Positions 25,468-35,096 of a stretch of DNA of 64,000 bases are shown piece by piece (positions within the stretch are counted from its first letter, which is position 1; each line of letters opens with the position of its first letter). A program made the position numbers and the translations under genes. The stretch is from Propionispira raffinosivorans DSM 20765. GTDB lineage: Bacteria > Bacillota > Negativicutes > Selenomonadales > Selenomonadaceae. Below the pieces are notes generated by a model. It was given only the letters and a program-made list of their open reading frames with translations. It was not told the origin of the DNA and did not search any database. Location of the stretch: positions 68,326 to 132,325 of the forward strand of contig NZ_KB905841.1 in assembly GCF_000381065.1 (NCBI RefSeq). Direction: 5' to 3'.

Positions 25468-26379
25468 TTATACCGAAGTATTATTCAAAAAATTATCGAA
25501 TTTTTTTGATTTTGTATGTTCCTGAATAAATTCAACAAAGCTCTGACCTGCCTGCGATAAACATTTATCCTGACTCCAGATAAGCGAAATATCAACCAGC
25601 ATCGGTGGCATAATAGCTACACGAGAAAAAATAGTTTCATTACGTGTAACCAGATCCAATAGCAATGAAATTCCAACTTTATTCGCAATCAACTGCTTGA
25701 TGGTTTTAAGCTGTGATGTACACAATAAAATATCCGGCGTAAAATCATTTTCAATACACCGTGCATAAATTGCTTTATATTGATAGGTATTGGGCTGCTG
25801 TAAAATAAATTTTTCTTTTTTCAGTTGGTCAAAGCTCACTGTTTTTTCATCTTTTAACCGATGGTCATGATCAACACAAAGACTCATTTGATCCTGCATA
25901 ATCGTAAGTTTGTGCTGTCCAGCGCGTTCTTCGCCTAAAATAATCCCCAAATCCAGTTCTCCATCATCAATCTTTGTCTGTATTTCAGTTGAATCTCCAT
26001 ACTCAATAACATCCAATTGGATATTCGGATAATCCTGCTTAAAACTTGTAAATAAATTAGGAAATACATAGGCTTCTATCATCGGTGGGACCCCTAAATG
26101 CACCGTCCCATATTTATTTTTCTGAAAACGCATCATATCTTGTTTCGTTTCATCAATTGCCCAAAGTATCTTGTCAACATGAAGTAAAAAAGCTCTGCCT
26201 TCCGGAGTCAGCACAACATGTTTTTGGCTTCGGTCAATCAATAGCACTTTAAGTTCTGCTTCTAAGGCTTTAATCGCTTTTGTGACAGACGGTTGTGATA
26301 CATGCAAGACCTCTGCTGTTCGTGTAAAATTTTCTAATTTACTAATTGTGTGAAAATATTCCAATTGACGGAATTCCAC
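25468..26379 (-). CDS. LysR family transcriptional regulator
   Basis: 303 residues. The N-terminal winged helix reads FRQLEYFHTISKLENFTRTA and VLHVSQPSVTKAIKALE; the C-terminal part is a two-lobed periplasmic-like effector domain. GTG at 26379 with GAGAAGG nine bases upstream is taken as the start. It belongs to the CynR/GltC-like group, but there is no divergent metabolic gene next to it: the neighbour at 26668 is a chemoreceptor. Target and co-inducer unknown. Confidence 0.85.
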   Translation of the reverse strand: MEFRQLEYFHTISKLENFTRTAEVLHVSQPSVTKAIKALEAELKVLLIDRSQKHVVLTPEGRAFLLHVDKILWAIDETKQDMMRFQKNKYGTVHLGVPPMIEAYVFPNLFTSFKQDYPNIQLDVIEYGDSTEIQTKIDDGELDLGIILGEERAGQHKLTIMQDQMSLCVDHDHRLKDEKTVSFDQLKKEKFILQQPNTYQYKAIYARCIENDFTPDILLCTSQLKTIKQLIANKVGISLLLDLVTRNETIFSRVAIMPPMLVDISLIWSQDKCLSQAGQSFVEFIQEHTKSKKFDNFLNNTSV

Positions 26380-26667
26380 TAAAATCAACCTTCTCCCGCA
26401 TGTCATTTCTTATATTATTCTATCATAACTTGAATGCATCGTATATGCTTTTCAGCGAAAATCTTTAATTTTCTAGGAAATACAGGACTTTTTGCTCTAT
26501 AATCACTTATAAATAAAAACCCGATATGCGTCTCAACCTAATATATAACGAATTCTCATTTTATTTCATGTTAAGATTTGGCAAAGAAACGGTTAAGCTT
26601 TCGCAAATTACCTTCCGCTCTGAAATAAATCATGCTAACATCAAAAAGAAAACAAGGAGCTGTGATA

Positions 26668-28713
26668 ATGAAAGTTTCAAATTTATATGGAAAATTCCTA
26701 TCTAAAATAAATTTTAAAAAAAGACCAAATTTAAGTTATAAAAAATTGAACAAATCATCTTTGCTGACCAAAAGTGCTGTGTATACCATTTTAACCTGTT
26801 CAATCCCGATTTTACTAATCGGCCTGCTCTTTACACATGAAATTTCCAACAGTCTAACGGATGCAGCCATTGAGAAAAATAACAAGGTTGCCGAACGAGT
26901 TGCCAGTGATGTAGGTTCGTACATACTTAGCAAGCAAAATTTTCTGCTTGCTATAAGCAAGAAAAATGAATTACGCAGCATGGACCCGATTCTTACGAAA
27001 CAATACCTCGCATCCGTTCAAGCTTTTTATGGAAGCTCTGAACCATTATTTGTTGCAGATACGAACGGGCAGCAGATAGCACGCAGTGACACTGCCGCCC
27101 CGATCAATATAGCAGACCGACCTTATTTTCAATCAGCCATGCAAGGCACAACAGCATTTTCGGATCCACTACCAAGCAAGGTTACACAAAAATTGACAAT
27201 AATCGGTACGACACAAATAAAAGGAGATGGCAATAAATCCGTTGGAATTATTGGTGCCACGCTGTCCCTTAATAACCTTCAAACACTCATTGAACAAATT
27301 CTATCGCAAAATCCTGGCTATTCAATCGTTTTGCTCGACAAAAACACCATCCCTTTATACAATCAAACAGACTCTGCTTCTGTAGACAATAGAACTTCTC
27401 TGCCCGAGCCGATCTATACCGAGGCCGTACAAAAGAAAACCGGCAAGGCTATAAGCAATGTGCGTGGACAAGATTTTCTTGTTTCCTACCGTCCGGTAGA
27501 ACATACAGACTGGGTCGTTGTATCTTTATATTCTAAAGATGTTGCGCTGGCTGCTGTCAATACACTAATCGAAGAGAGTTTAGGAACTGCACTGCTTTTA
27601 ACTTGTATTTTTGTTTGTATTGGTCTTTTTGTAACACGTAAAGCATTAGCACCATTAAAGGAATTACATATTTGTACGGCAATTGCAGCGACTGGTGACT
27701 TAACCGTAACATTAGAAAATAAACGACAAGATGAACTGGGTTCCGTAGCGCGTGCTTTTAATATGATGTTGTCCAGTTTACGTGATATTGTCCATAAAGT
27801 AAAAGACTCCGCCAGCAAGATGGCTGAATCGGCAAGTCAGGTAGCCTTAAACACAGAACAATCCAGTGATTCAATTCAGCATGTCGCAATCGAACTCCAA
27901 AGTGCTGCCAAGCAGATCGAGTCACAAAGCAAGGAAACCGCCTCAGCCCAATCACTGCTGCACGAATTGATGCAGTGCAGTGCAGAGGTCTGTAATACTT
28001 CACAGACCGTGGCTGTCGCAACACATGATTGTACAACGATTGCCACACAGGGGCAAGATATCGTAACTCAAAATGTTGAGCAAATACAGCATATGAAAAC
28101 AATCTTACAAACTACGGTGACCAATGTGACGGATTTAGGCGCAAAAGCGAAAGAAATCAATTCCATTACGGCGATGATTACCACCATTACCAAACAGACC
28201 AATCTTTTGGCACTCAATGCAGCAATTGAAGCAGCACGTGCGGGAGAAGCTGGAAAAGGATTCGCCGTAGTTGCGAGCGAAGTCAGAAAATTAGCCGAAG
28301 AATCAGCAAGTGCCATCAAAAATATAACAACCATCATCGCTCAGGTGGAAGCACAGACAAACGATACAATCAATGGCGTCGAACAGAATTTTTCCTATAT
28401 CGACAAAAGTACCCAAACTGCATTGCAGCTCGGAAATTCTTTCAAAGAAATCGTCGATGCAGTTTTAAATGCCGAAAGACAAGCCATTGTAATAACAGAA
28501 GAAGCAACCCAGCAAAATAGTTTATGTGAGCAAGCCTTGCGCAGCGTTGAAAATATCCATATCTTATCACAGCAAAACAGTGAAACCATCAATAACATAT
28601 CTGCTGCCAGTGAAGAACAAGCTGCATCTGCTGAAGAAGTAACGGCTGCAATCGGTCAGTTTGCCGATATGGCACAATCCCTCGAAGAAATGGTTCATCA
28701 TTTTAAATCCTAA
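26668..28713 (+). CDS. methyl-accepting chemotaxis protein
   Basis: 681 residues: TM1 (about 36-56), double-Cache ligand domain ([37 protein letters not shown]), TM2 (about 303-323), HAMP, and a long coiled-coil signalling domain with hairpin tip [20 protein letters not shown]. It senses an outside small molecule, often an amino or organic acid, and signals through CheW/CheA. The ATG at 26668 follows AAGGAG; an upstream ATG at 26632 has none. A CCGATAT element at about 26522 could belong to a flagellar-sigma promoter, but the -35 match is poor. No operon partners. Confidence 0.9.
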   Translation: MKVSNLYGKFLSKINFKKRPNLSYKKLNKSSLLTKSAVYTILTCSIPILLIGLLFTHEISNSLTDAAIEKNNKVAERVASDVGSYILSKQNFLLAISKKNELRSMDPILTKQYLASVQAFYGSSEPLFVADTNGQQIARSDTAAPINIADRPYFQSAMQGTTAFSDPLPSKVTQKLTIIGTTQIKGDGNKSVGIIGATLSLNNLQTLIEQILSQNPGYSIVLLDKNTIPLYNQTDSASVDNRTSLPEPIYTEAVQKKTGKAISNVRGQDFLVSYRPVEHTDWVVVSLYSKDVALAAVNTLIEESLGTALLLTCIFVCIGLFVTRKALAPLKELHICTAIAATGDLTVTLENKRQDELGSVARAFNMMLSSLRDIVHKVKDSASKMAESASQVALNTEQSSDSIQHVAIELQSAAKQIESQSKETASAQSLLHELMQCSAEVCNTSQTVAVATHDCTTIATQGQDIVTQNVEQIQHMKTILQTTVTNVTDLGAKAKEINSITAMITTITKQTNLLALNAAIEAARAGEAGKGFAVVASEVRKLAEESASAIKNITTIIAQVEAQTNDTINGVEQNFSYIDKSTQTALQLGNSFKEIVDAVLNAERQAIVITEEATQQNSLCEQALRSVENIHILSQQNSETINNISAASEEQAASAEEVTAAIGQFADMAQSLEEMVHHFKS

Positions 28714-28727
28714 TTTTCAATATATAT

Positions 28728-28775
28728 AAAAAAGAGTCGGTTGAAAGTGTGTATACACTCAGCCGACTCTTTTTG
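28728..28775 (+). terminator. terminator of the chemoreceptor gene
   Basis: Arms AAAAGAGTCGG and CCGACTCTTTT with an inner AGTGT/ACACT pair, then T-run. Confidence 0.85.
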
Positions 28776-28903
28776 TTCTAAGAACGAATTAACGTGCGAG
28801 TAAAAAAATCTCCGCAGCGTTATGTAAAACAAGCATGTACCCTCTTAATTTTTGCAGATTGATAAAGCATACTAAATTCTGTAATTTGTTATATATAGAT
28901 CAA

Positions 28904-29221
28904 TCACAATGCATTTTCAATCATAGTTTCATAAACACTGGCCGCAGCTGCACCAATTTCCCGACCTGCCAATTTGCCTTTTTTAAATACAAGTACGGTT
29001 GGAATTGACATAATCTGATAATGTTCTGCCAAAGCTCGTTCTACGTCGACATCAACTTTAGCGACAACAGCTTTACCTTCATATTTTTTAGAGATTTCCT
29101 CAATGATTGGTGCCAACATAAGGCAAGGCCCGCACCAAGTTGCCCAAAAATCAACAAGAACAACTTCATTTGCTTGTAATAATTGATCAAAGTCTTTTGT
29201 ACTCGGATGTATAATCCCCAT
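28904..29221 (-). CDS. trxA: thioredoxin
   Basis: 105 residues. VDFWATWCGPCLMLAP is the full active site (WCGPC), and SIPTVLVFKKG carries the cis-proline. A soluble dithiol carrier for ribonucleotide reductase and protein disulfides. ATG at 29221 after AAGGAGG; longer frames upstream overlap the reductase gene. It follows the reductase by 13 bases, forming a trxB-trxA operon. Confidence 0.93.
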   Translation of the reverse strand: MGIIHPSTKDFDQLLQANEVVLVDFWATWCGPCLMLAPIIEEISKKYEGKAVVAKVDVDVERALAEHYQIMSIPTVLVFKKGKLAGREIGAAAASVYETMIENAL

Positions 29222-29234
29222 ATCAAAAACCTCC

Positions 29235-30095
29235 TTATTTCTTCTGATCATCAATATATTTTGACGCTTGTTGTGCTGCAATTAAACCTTCACCAACAGC
29301 CTTAGCAATTTGCAACGGCTTACCATTGCAATCACCACAAGCGAAAATACCGGGTATATTCGTTTCCATGTCACGATTCACCGCAAGAAATCCGTCTTGC
29401 AGGTTTAGCCCTTTACATAAAGCTGTTGGTACGATTACATTACGCAAAATAAACACCACATTGGTTTCGATTGACGTTTCATTTACCGTAACCGCTTGCA
29501 CAATGGTTTCACCTTCAATAGCCGTTATAGCACCAGAAATAAACTGAACCGTACCAGCTAAATCAGCCGGACGCTGCTTCGCTGAGACAAAGGTTACATT
29601 CACGCCTATTTGCTGCAAATGGTTTGCTTCTAAGACAGCCTCGTCCGCCAAACCATACACGATGGCTTTTTTGCCTCGATACATCATGCCGTCACAAGTA
29701 GCACAATAACTGACCCCTTGACCCAAAAATTGTTCTTCACCAGGCAAAGCCTTTTGTTTGGCTGCACCAATTGCCAATATCACAGTTTTAGCCTGCACAA
29801 TCGTCCCATTGAAATTCAACATAAAATAATTTGAAACTGGTAAAATCGTAATAATCTTTCCTGTTTCAAGACTGGCACCCAAAGATTTAGCATGCTGACG
29901 AAAAGATTCCATCATTGCAGCCCCATTGACAGCTTCCATTCCTAAATAATTATCAACCCGCGCAGCGCGTTCCAGATAATTATTTTTTGTTGAAAAGACT
30001 CGTGTCGATTTACCGCGGGCAATCACATTGATTGCTGCCGATAATCCAGCTGGCCCGCCACCGATAATTGCAATATCCGTCATTGTTGACTCCAT
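29235..30095 (-). CDS. thioredoxin reductase-like flavoprotein, NADPH site absent
   Basis: 286 residues. The FAD domain is intact (IAIIGGGPAGLSAA, and GIFACGDCNGKPLQIAKAVG near the C-terminus), as is the redox CATCDG. The second nucleotide fold is changed: the usual GGGDSA is GLADEA, and the HRR phosphate-binding motif for NADPH is replaced by VSAKQRPA. This is the pattern of the flavin thioredoxin reductases that do not use pyridine nucleotides, such as the ferredoxin-dependent clostridial type (FFTR). Reductant is inferred. It lies before trxA. ATG at 30095 follows AAAGGAGG. Confidence 0.8.
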   Translation of the reverse strand: MESTMTDIAIIGGGPAGLSAAINVIARGKSTRVFSTKNNYLERAARVDNYLGMEAVNGAAMMESFRQHAKSLGASLETGKIITILPVSNYFMLNFNGTIVQAKTVILAIGAAKQKALPGEEQFLGQGVSYCATCDGMMYRGKKAIVYGLADEAVLEANHLQQIGVNVTFVSAKQRPADLAGTVQFISGAITAIEGETIVQAVTVNETSIETNVVFILRNVIVPTALCKGLNLQDGFLAVNRDMETNIPGIFACGDCNGKPLQIAKAVGEGLIAAQQASKYIDDQKK

Positions 30096-30158
30096 CGCCC
30101 AGCCTCCTTTCAACTTTCAGTTCATTTATAGTAAATTGTAAATATGAATATGCTTCAT

Positions 30159-30195
30159 CTTTTCTATTTTACTATATGAGCAGAAAATAGAAAAG
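30159..30195. repeat. inverted repeat upstream of the trx operon
   Basis: CTTTTCTATTTT (30159-30170) and its perfect complement (30184-30195), 13-base loop, about 65 bases before the reductase start. It could be an operator or attenuator; no T-run follows. Confidence 0.5.
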
Positions 30196-30255
30196 TACTA
30201 TTTTGCTACTCATATTTATTTTTCAATATTTATTTTGAATCTCCTCTAATTGCAA

Positions 30256-30287
30256 TAAAAAAAGCGGAAAGAGTCGCCTCTTTTCCA
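30256..30287 (-). terminator. terminator of the ABC transporter operon
   Basis: On the minus strand a GGAAAAGAG/CTCTTTCC hairpin followed by GC and a run of seven T. Confidence 0.75.
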
Positions 30288-30303
30288 CCTTAGCTTTAGC
30301 CTG

Positions 30304-31047
30304 CTATTTATATTGCCAATGGCAAAGCCGTTTTTCAATCCAATCAATGAAAGCAAATAAAAATAAACCCATTAAACTAAGAACAACAATCCCCGAGTAC
30401 ATCTCCAGATAATTAACCCGGAGCCAGGCATCCATAATAAAATAACCCATACCGTACTGCGTCCCAAATGTTTCGGTAAAAAAAAGTACAGAAATTGCCG
30501 TTGCCATTGCTACCCGAATCGCTGTAATAAATTTTGGCATGGAAGCTGGCCAAAGTACTTCAAAAAAAATAGCGCCAAAAGGTGCACCTAAAGAATATAA
30601 GGGATAGTACGTCTCTTTGGGAATACTGCGAATATTATCTCGAATTGCAACAATAACTTGAAAAACAATAATCAAAAAAATCATGAGTATCTTCGAGAAC
30701 TCTCCAATACCAAAAAGCAGCATCAAAATTGGCATCAGTGCAATTTTAGGAATTGGATAAGTAAGGTAAAGCAGCGGTGATAAAAAACGATCCCATTTGG
30801 GGAAATACCCCATAATTACACCAAGCGGCAAACCAATTAAAACTGCCAAAAAAAGTCCTGCGGTAATACGCCATAAGCTATACAAACTATGGACTGCAAT
30901 ATATTTCATGAAAATCGCGACCAAATTCACCAATACCAGAAAAGGGGAAGGAATAATGGGCAGCATAATGATTTTAGACAGAATCCACCATAAAGCAAAA
31001 AATGTTATGATGCCTAGCAAAAACCAAAGTGGTTTATGTTTTTCCAT
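30304..31047 (-). CDS. ABC transporter permease (SsuC/TauC type)
   Basis: 247 residues, about six membrane helices; LWWILSKIIMLPIIPSPFLV and the YPLYSLGAPFGAIFFEVLWP loop (EAA-like) are typical of permeases for sulfonates, nitrate, taurine or thiamine precursors. The ATG at 31047 shares its A with the stop codon of the ATPase gene (TAATG), giving coupled translation. Forms the membrane channel with the ATPase at 31047-31799 and the lipoprotein at 31804. Substrate unknown. Confidence 0.85.
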   Translation of the reverse strand: MEKHKPLWFLLGIITFFALWWILSKIIMLPIIPSPFLVLVNLVAIFMKYIAVHSLYSLWRITAGLFLAVLIGLPLGVIMGYFPKWDRFLSPLLYLTYPIPKIALMPILMLLFGIGEFSKILMIFLIIVFQVIVAIRDNIRSIPKETYYPLYSLGAPFGAIFFEVLWPASMPKFITAIRVAMATAISVLFFTETFGTQYGMGYFIMDAWLRVNYLEMYSGIVVLSLMGLFLFAFIDWIEKRLCHWQYK

Positions 31048-31799
31048 TATTTTGACCACTCCTTTTTAATCAGATTTCGAATCGACAGTCCCAGTTCAAA
31101 AAACGCTGGTTTTTGACGAATGTTACGGCCGCCAAAGAGTGGATTTTCAATAATCCGACTAATCCGTCCTGGATTTGGCGATAAGATGACAATTTTCTGA
31201 CCAAGATAGATTGCCTCTTCTACATAATGAGTCACTAAAACCGTTGATACTGCATATTTTTCCCAAATTGATAAAAAAACATCCTGCATTTCTTCCCGAG
31301 TAATAGCATCCAATGCCGAAAAAGGCTCATCCATCAACAGCAGATCCGGTTTTAATAAAAAAGCTCTAGCTAAACTGACACGCTGCTGCTGCCCGCCGCT
31401 AATTTCGCCAGGATAGCGCTTGCCGAGTTGTTCTATGCCTAGTTGCTGCCTGATCACTTGCAGCTTCGCATAGTCCACTGCCTTTTGATGCTGTTTAATC
31501 TTCATGCCCAAATAAATATTCTCATCAACCGTACGCCACGGCAGCAAACCATAATTTTGCGGAATAAAGCCTATGGCCTGCTTCTTGGGATTTATAGTTT
31601 GTCCATCTACTCTGACTTCACCTTCATAGTCCGTAATAATCCCAGCCAATACCTTAAGCAAGGTTGACTTACCACACCCGGATGGTCCAATGACTGCACA
31701 CGTCCCACCGTCATGAATCGCAAGATTTATACGCTCTAATGCAGTATATATTTCCGTTTGCGATTGATATTTAACCGTCAAATCTTGAATCTCAATCAT
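31047..31799 (-). CDS. ABC transporter ATPase (SsuB/TauB type)
   Basis: 250 residues. Walker [11 protein letters not shown]-loop FIPQNYGLLPW, signature ISGGQQQRVS, Walker B LLLMDEPFSALD, and switch His in LVTHYVEEA. QNYGLLPWRTVDENI is characteristic of the SsuB/NrtD subfamily. The ATG at 31799 has no clear ribosome site and lies four bases after the lipoprotein stop, so translation probably depends on it. Confidence 0.9.
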   Translation of the reverse strand: MIEIQDLTVKYQSQTEIYTALERINLAIHDGGTCAVIGPSGCGKSTLLKVLAGIITDYEGEVRVDGQTINPKKQAIGFIPQNYGLLPWRTVDENIYLGMKIKQHQKAVDYAKLQVIRQQLGIEQLGKRYPGEISGGQQQRVSLARAFLLKPDLLLMDEPFSALDAITREEMQDVFLSIWEKYAVSTVLVTHYVEEAIYLGQKIVILSPNPGRISRIIENPLFGGRNIRQKPAFFELGLSIRNLIKKEWSK

Positions 31800-31803
31800 A
31801 CAT

Positions 31804-32745
31804 TCATTGCACTAAGATATCCGTCACAATATCTTGATAGGTATAGGATTGTTTTATAAGGTCTTTATGATTCAGCCATTGTATGCAGTCTACAACATCT
31901 TTTTCAGCCGGAAGAGCCGCTTCTCTATAGGTAGGAATCAATAAAGCATCTTTTGCTGCCGACGGAAAACCACCTTTTTCAATTAGGAGGTCAATATAAT
32001 TTTCGCGTGCTTGCGTATTAAGGTAAGCCACGGCTTTATTGTATGCCCGGTACATCGCTTGAATTTCCGTTTTTTTCCCTTCGATTGCTTTATTCGTAAA
32101 CAGGATTACCCCCGGATTAATTGCCAATTGATCTGAACTGCTAAGGAGTTTGCAGCCATTTTGAATAGCAATACTAGCCATCGGCTCCGGCAACGTTGCA
32201 GCGGCCAGTTTACCATTTTGCAGCATTTCAAGACGAGTGGGAATCTGCGGAATAACCACTTTATTTATATCACTGTCCGTCATATGATTAGCAGCTAAAA
32301 TTTGATCGGTAACATACTCAATAATTGTATTTTTTGATACAGCTACATCTTGCCCTTGCAAAGCAGCAACACTAGCTGCTGTTTCATTGGCTCCGGCAAT
32401 CAGTTTATAACTGCCATCGGTAAAAGAAGTGACTTTCACATCAAAACCACCTGCTTTAGCAAAGGCCACAGCCAATAAATCAGAAATTGCTCCGTCCAAA
32501 TTTCCACTTTGCAGAGCGCTGTCACGATCCATCGCGCTTTTAAATTGTTGTATATTAACGTTGATTCCTTCTTCTTTAAAATAGCCCTTTTCTTGCGCAA
32601 TAATAAATGGCATTGAATCAACATCTGGCATTAAGCCAATCGTAATTTCTTGTAGAGCCCCTTTTTTATCGGTGCTTTGCGTTTGGCAGCCACTTGCTGC
32701 AAAAGCCAGCATTACAATAAGCATTCCTGCTATAATTTTTTTCAC
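31804..32745 (-). CDS. ABC transporter substrate-binding lipoprotein (NMT1/SsuA-like)
   Basis: 313 residues from GTG at 32745 (AAGGAGG eight bases upstream). Signal peptide IIAGMLIVMLAFAASGC with a lipobox, then a two-lobed fold of the NMT1 type: EITIGLMPDVDSMPFIIAQE, GYFKEEGINVNIQQF, and NKVVIPQIPTRLEMLQNGKL. This type binds sulfonates, nitrate, aliphatic amines or thiamine pyrimidine precursors. The upstream DNA shows no thiamine or SAM riboswitch. Confidence 0.85.
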   Translation of the reverse strand: MKKIIAGMLIVMLAFAASGCQTQSTDKKGALQEITIGLMPDVDSMPFIIAQEKGYFKEEGINVNIQQFKSAMDRDSALQSGNLDGAISDLLAVAFAKAGGFDVKVTSFTDGSYKLIAGANETAASVAALQGQDVAVSKNTIIEYVTDQILAANHMTDSDINKVVIPQIPTRLEMLQNGKLAAATLPEPMASIAIQNGCKLLSSSDQLAINPGVILFTNKAIEGKKTEIQAMYRAYNKAVAYLNTQARENYIDLLIEKGGFPSAAKDALLIPTYREAALPAEKDVVDCIQWLNHKDLIKQSYTYQDIVTDILVQ

Positions 32746-32837
32746 ATAAATTGCCTCCTTAAAAATAGCCAAACAATAAAATATCTGTTATACCTGCACA
32801 TCATGAATTAAAGATTTTTAATATTAATCACCAAAAA

Positions 32838-32893
32838 GGAACTATAGGGCTAAACAACGTTGCGTAAAGCAAGCGATGCCCTATAGTCTCTTT
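32838..32893 (-). terminator. hairpin terminator downstream of the coiled-coil gene
   Basis: GAACTATAGGGC / GCCCTATAGTCTC arms around a 25-base loop; on the minus strand TCCTTTTT follows. Confidence 0.65.
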
Positions 32894-32920
32894 ACATTAT
32901 ATAGAAACAGTATTACTTTT

Positions 32921-33766
32921 TTATTGCTGCAGCATAGGTTTATATTTATCAATCAACGAATCAACATAATTTTTACCATCTTCTGCCACGGCAATCACTT
33001 TATCAATTACATCCGAATGTTCAGCATACGCTGCCTGTGCCGACTCTTTCAGCTGCTTTGCCTGATTCGTCATTGTTTTCGTATCTTCTAATGCGCTGTC
33101 AACATGTTCAATCATAGACTGCGCCTGATCCAGAGAAGTTTTAATATCATTGGCCTGCTCAACTGCCGCTTGAGCTGCCGCACTTGCTTTTTCCTTGGCG
33201 CTTGCCTGTTGTTTATCTTTTCCTGTAATAGTATTCCATAATTTAGTCACACCTGATGACCCATTTTTTTGATTTTCCAGGGCTTGTTCATTTTCAGCCA
33301 AGACTCGGGCTTTTTCTGCGGCATCTTTCTGTTTCTGTTCGATTTGGTTTCGCTCTTGTTCCAATTGTGCTTTTTGTCTCTCTAAATCCAATTGTTTTTG
33401 TTCTAAAGATTGTACATCCTGCTGTTTTTGCTGAAGAACTTGCTTTTGGTGAATCCGTTCATGTTCCGCAATTTCCCTTTGATCTCCATAATATCGTGCC
33501 ACAGCAAAGCCAATCAATAATGCTAAAACAAAACCACCGCCCAAAATCCAAGCTATCTTTTTCCGTTTAGCTGAGGTGTTCGAAAAAATCAATGGCATAG
33601 ATTTGTCCTCGGGTGTCGTTGTCTTTTCGAGAGTTTCCACATCAACACGAGGCATAATCTGCGTTGCTTCAAGTGACTGCGGCTTCGTCTGATCCGTTTG
33701 CCGCGGTACAATTTGTGTATGTTCTAATAAAGAGGCATCTGGTTCCTGTTTTATTTGATCTTTCAT
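32921..33766 (-). CDS. membrane-anchored coiled-coil protein, unknown function
   Basis: 281 residues. A cytosolic N-terminus of about 65 residues contains two near repeats, LEHTQIVPR and LEATQIMPR. One membrane helix follows (KKIAWILGGGFVLALLIGFA). Outside it there is a long Glu/Gln/Lys coiled coil (about 95-165), a Gly/Ser break, and an Ala-rich helical C-terminus. TQ motifs of this kind in disordered N-termini are sometimes phosphorylation sites for Ser/Thr kinases or FHA partners; that is only a suggestion. ATG at 33766 follows GAAGGAG. It lies 16 bases after the DUF3783 gene. Confidence 0.7.
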   Translation of the reverse strand: MKDQIKQEPDASLLEHTQIVPRQTDQTKPQSLEATQIMPRVDVETLEKTTTPEDKSMPLIFSNTSAKRKKIAWILGGGFVLALLIGFAVARYYGDQREIAEHERIHQKQVLQQKQQDVQSLEQKQLDLERQKAQLEQERNQIEQKQKDAAEKARVLAENEQALENQKNGSSGVTKLWNTITGKDKQQASAKEKASAAAQAAVEQANDIKTSLDQAQSMIEHVDSALEDTKTMTNQAKQLKESAQAAYAEHSDVIDKVIAVAEDGKNYVDSLIDKYKPMLQQ

Positions 33767-33782
33767 TATATCTCCTTCTTTT

Positions 33783-34184
33783 TTATTCAAGTTCTGGCTC
33801 CTGCTTTAGCATAGCACCATGTTCTTTTTGCATAGTTTCACATAATCGCTGCAACGACCAAAACATATTAAATGGTGTCACAATCGCTTTGAATTTAATG
33901 GGTTCGATTTTTGCTTCTTTGAAAGCAGTAAGCACTTGATCCAAGCGTTTTCGGTCACTGTTGCTGAAAACGATAACCTCGTGCGGAAAAACAAATTCGT
34001 CTATTTCAGTCTTGATTGCTACAAAACCTTTTCGCCCGACTAAGTGGCCAACTTTCTGTCCCAGCATTTCATCGCCGATATCTTTCGTTTGAATTTTCAA
34101 CTGTTTACATATATCTTTAATTTGCTGTAACTTCGTTTGATCCAGAAAATGATAGAGTAAAATCACTTCTTCTTGTTTCTTCAT
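33783..34184 (-). CDS. DUF3783 domain protein
   Basis: 133 residues. The C-terminal half (EVIVFSNSDRKRLDQVLTAF and EAKIEPIKFKAIVTPFN) has the DUF3783 pattern: a short alpha/beta unit ending KAVVTPxN. The N-terminus is a second alpha/beta segment (EVILLYHFLDQTKLQQIKDI). Function unknown in the family. ATG at 34184 with AGGTG upstream. It is first in a two-gene unit with the coiled-coil protein. Confidence 0.75.
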   Translation of the reverse strand: MKKQEEVILLYHFLDQTKLQQIKDICKQLKIQTKDIGDEMLGQKVGHLVGRKGFVAIKTEIDEFVFPHEVIVFSNSDRKRLDQVLTAFKEAKIEPIKFKAIVTPFNMFWSLQRLCETMQKEHGAMLKQEPELE

Positions 34185-34286
34185 TCGTATAAACACCTCA
34201 CCTGCTATCATTATAAAACATTGATTTCATAAGCACAACAGTCTAATGAATCCGTTGCATCACAATTGATAAAAATCGTTGCTCGC

Positions 34287-35096
34287 TTACTTGTATTTGA
34301 CAGGTAATTTTTCAGGTCCCTTCGGAATTTTTCTTCTTAGCATTGGTGCGCTCTGAAATTCAGTCATATAATCCCAATATCGTTTTGGCATCTGTGTCAT
34401 CCGGCATTTTTCATTATGCCGCCCCTTGATTTCAATCGTATCATAAAATAACTTCCATAACTGCCGAAACTGGATTTCCGTTTCGTCAAATTCTGGCATT
34501 TCTAAGGCATCAATGGGTACAATGCGAGATTGATAAGGCTGATACAGCAGACCCATCTGATGGGTCTTATCATAAATCAAAAACCGTTCTTCCGGATACC
34601 GTTCCATAAAATGCTGCTTCAAGAGCGGTAAAACAAAGTTTTTTGGTCCAATCTCACTAATAAGAACCTGATTTGCCACCGAAAAGCGAATAAACCCCTT
34701 CAATAGATGTGATTCTTTTTGCAGATGCTGTACCGCTTTATAAAGTGGATAAACAACCTCATCCGTAAGACGATTCATAATCTGTGGACCACATTTATAG
34801 GCTTGTCGCAAAAAAAGCAAAATATAAAGCTCTTTTTCAGGAAAGCAAGTTAAAAAAGCCTGGCAGACAAATTCATAGACCTCATAACTTATTTTTTTAG
34901 GAATCGAGCTTTGCACTCGTTTTGCTTTCATGGGATCTGTCAAAATGTCTTTGCCGGCAAGCAGCATACTTTGCCGATAGTCTGGTCCAATGATTGCCAA
35001 CGGAATTTCTTTTTTATCATAGGATTCAAAAACGCAGCAAAGCAAGCCTTCAAAACTACCATCATAGTTATAAATTACATCGGCAGTGGCAGACAT
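34287..35096 (-). CDS. probable DNA metabolism/repair protein (TIGR03915 type)
   Basis: 269 residues. Begins VIYNYDGSFEGLLCCVFESY, continues with RQAYKCGPQIMNRLTDEVVY and FIRFSVANQVLISEIGPKNF and ends in a basic tail. This is the protein that accompanies the radical-SAM repair enzyme of the TIGR03916 type (with a DUF4130-like domain); the pair is found together in many bacteria. It overlaps the radical-SAM gene by 22 bases. The DNA lesion is unknown. Confidence 0.85.
   Translation of the reverse strand: MSATADVIYNYDGSFEGLLCCVFESYDKKEIPLAIIGPDYRQSMLLAGKDILTDPMKAKRVQSSIPKKISYEVYEFVCQAFLTCFPEKELYILLFLRQAYKCGPQIMNRLTDEVVYPLYKAVQHLQKESHLLKGFIRFSVANQVLISEIGPKNFVLPLLKQHFMERYPEERFLIYDKTHQMGLLYQPYQSRIVPIDALEMPEFDETEIQFRQLWKLFYDTIEIKGRHNEKCRMTQMPKRYWDYMTEFQSAPMLRRKIPKGPEKLPVKYK

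Noticed and set aside
26407..26667. Flagellar sigma promoter for the chemoreceptor at 26668
   Set aside because: CCGATAT is exact but no TAAA lies at the required 14-16 bases; evidence too weak to list as a feature.
32746..32920. Thiamine riboswitch before the NMT1-like ABC operon
   Set aside because: No CUGAGA or other thiamine-pyrophosphate core blocks; only a terminator of the upstream gene is present.
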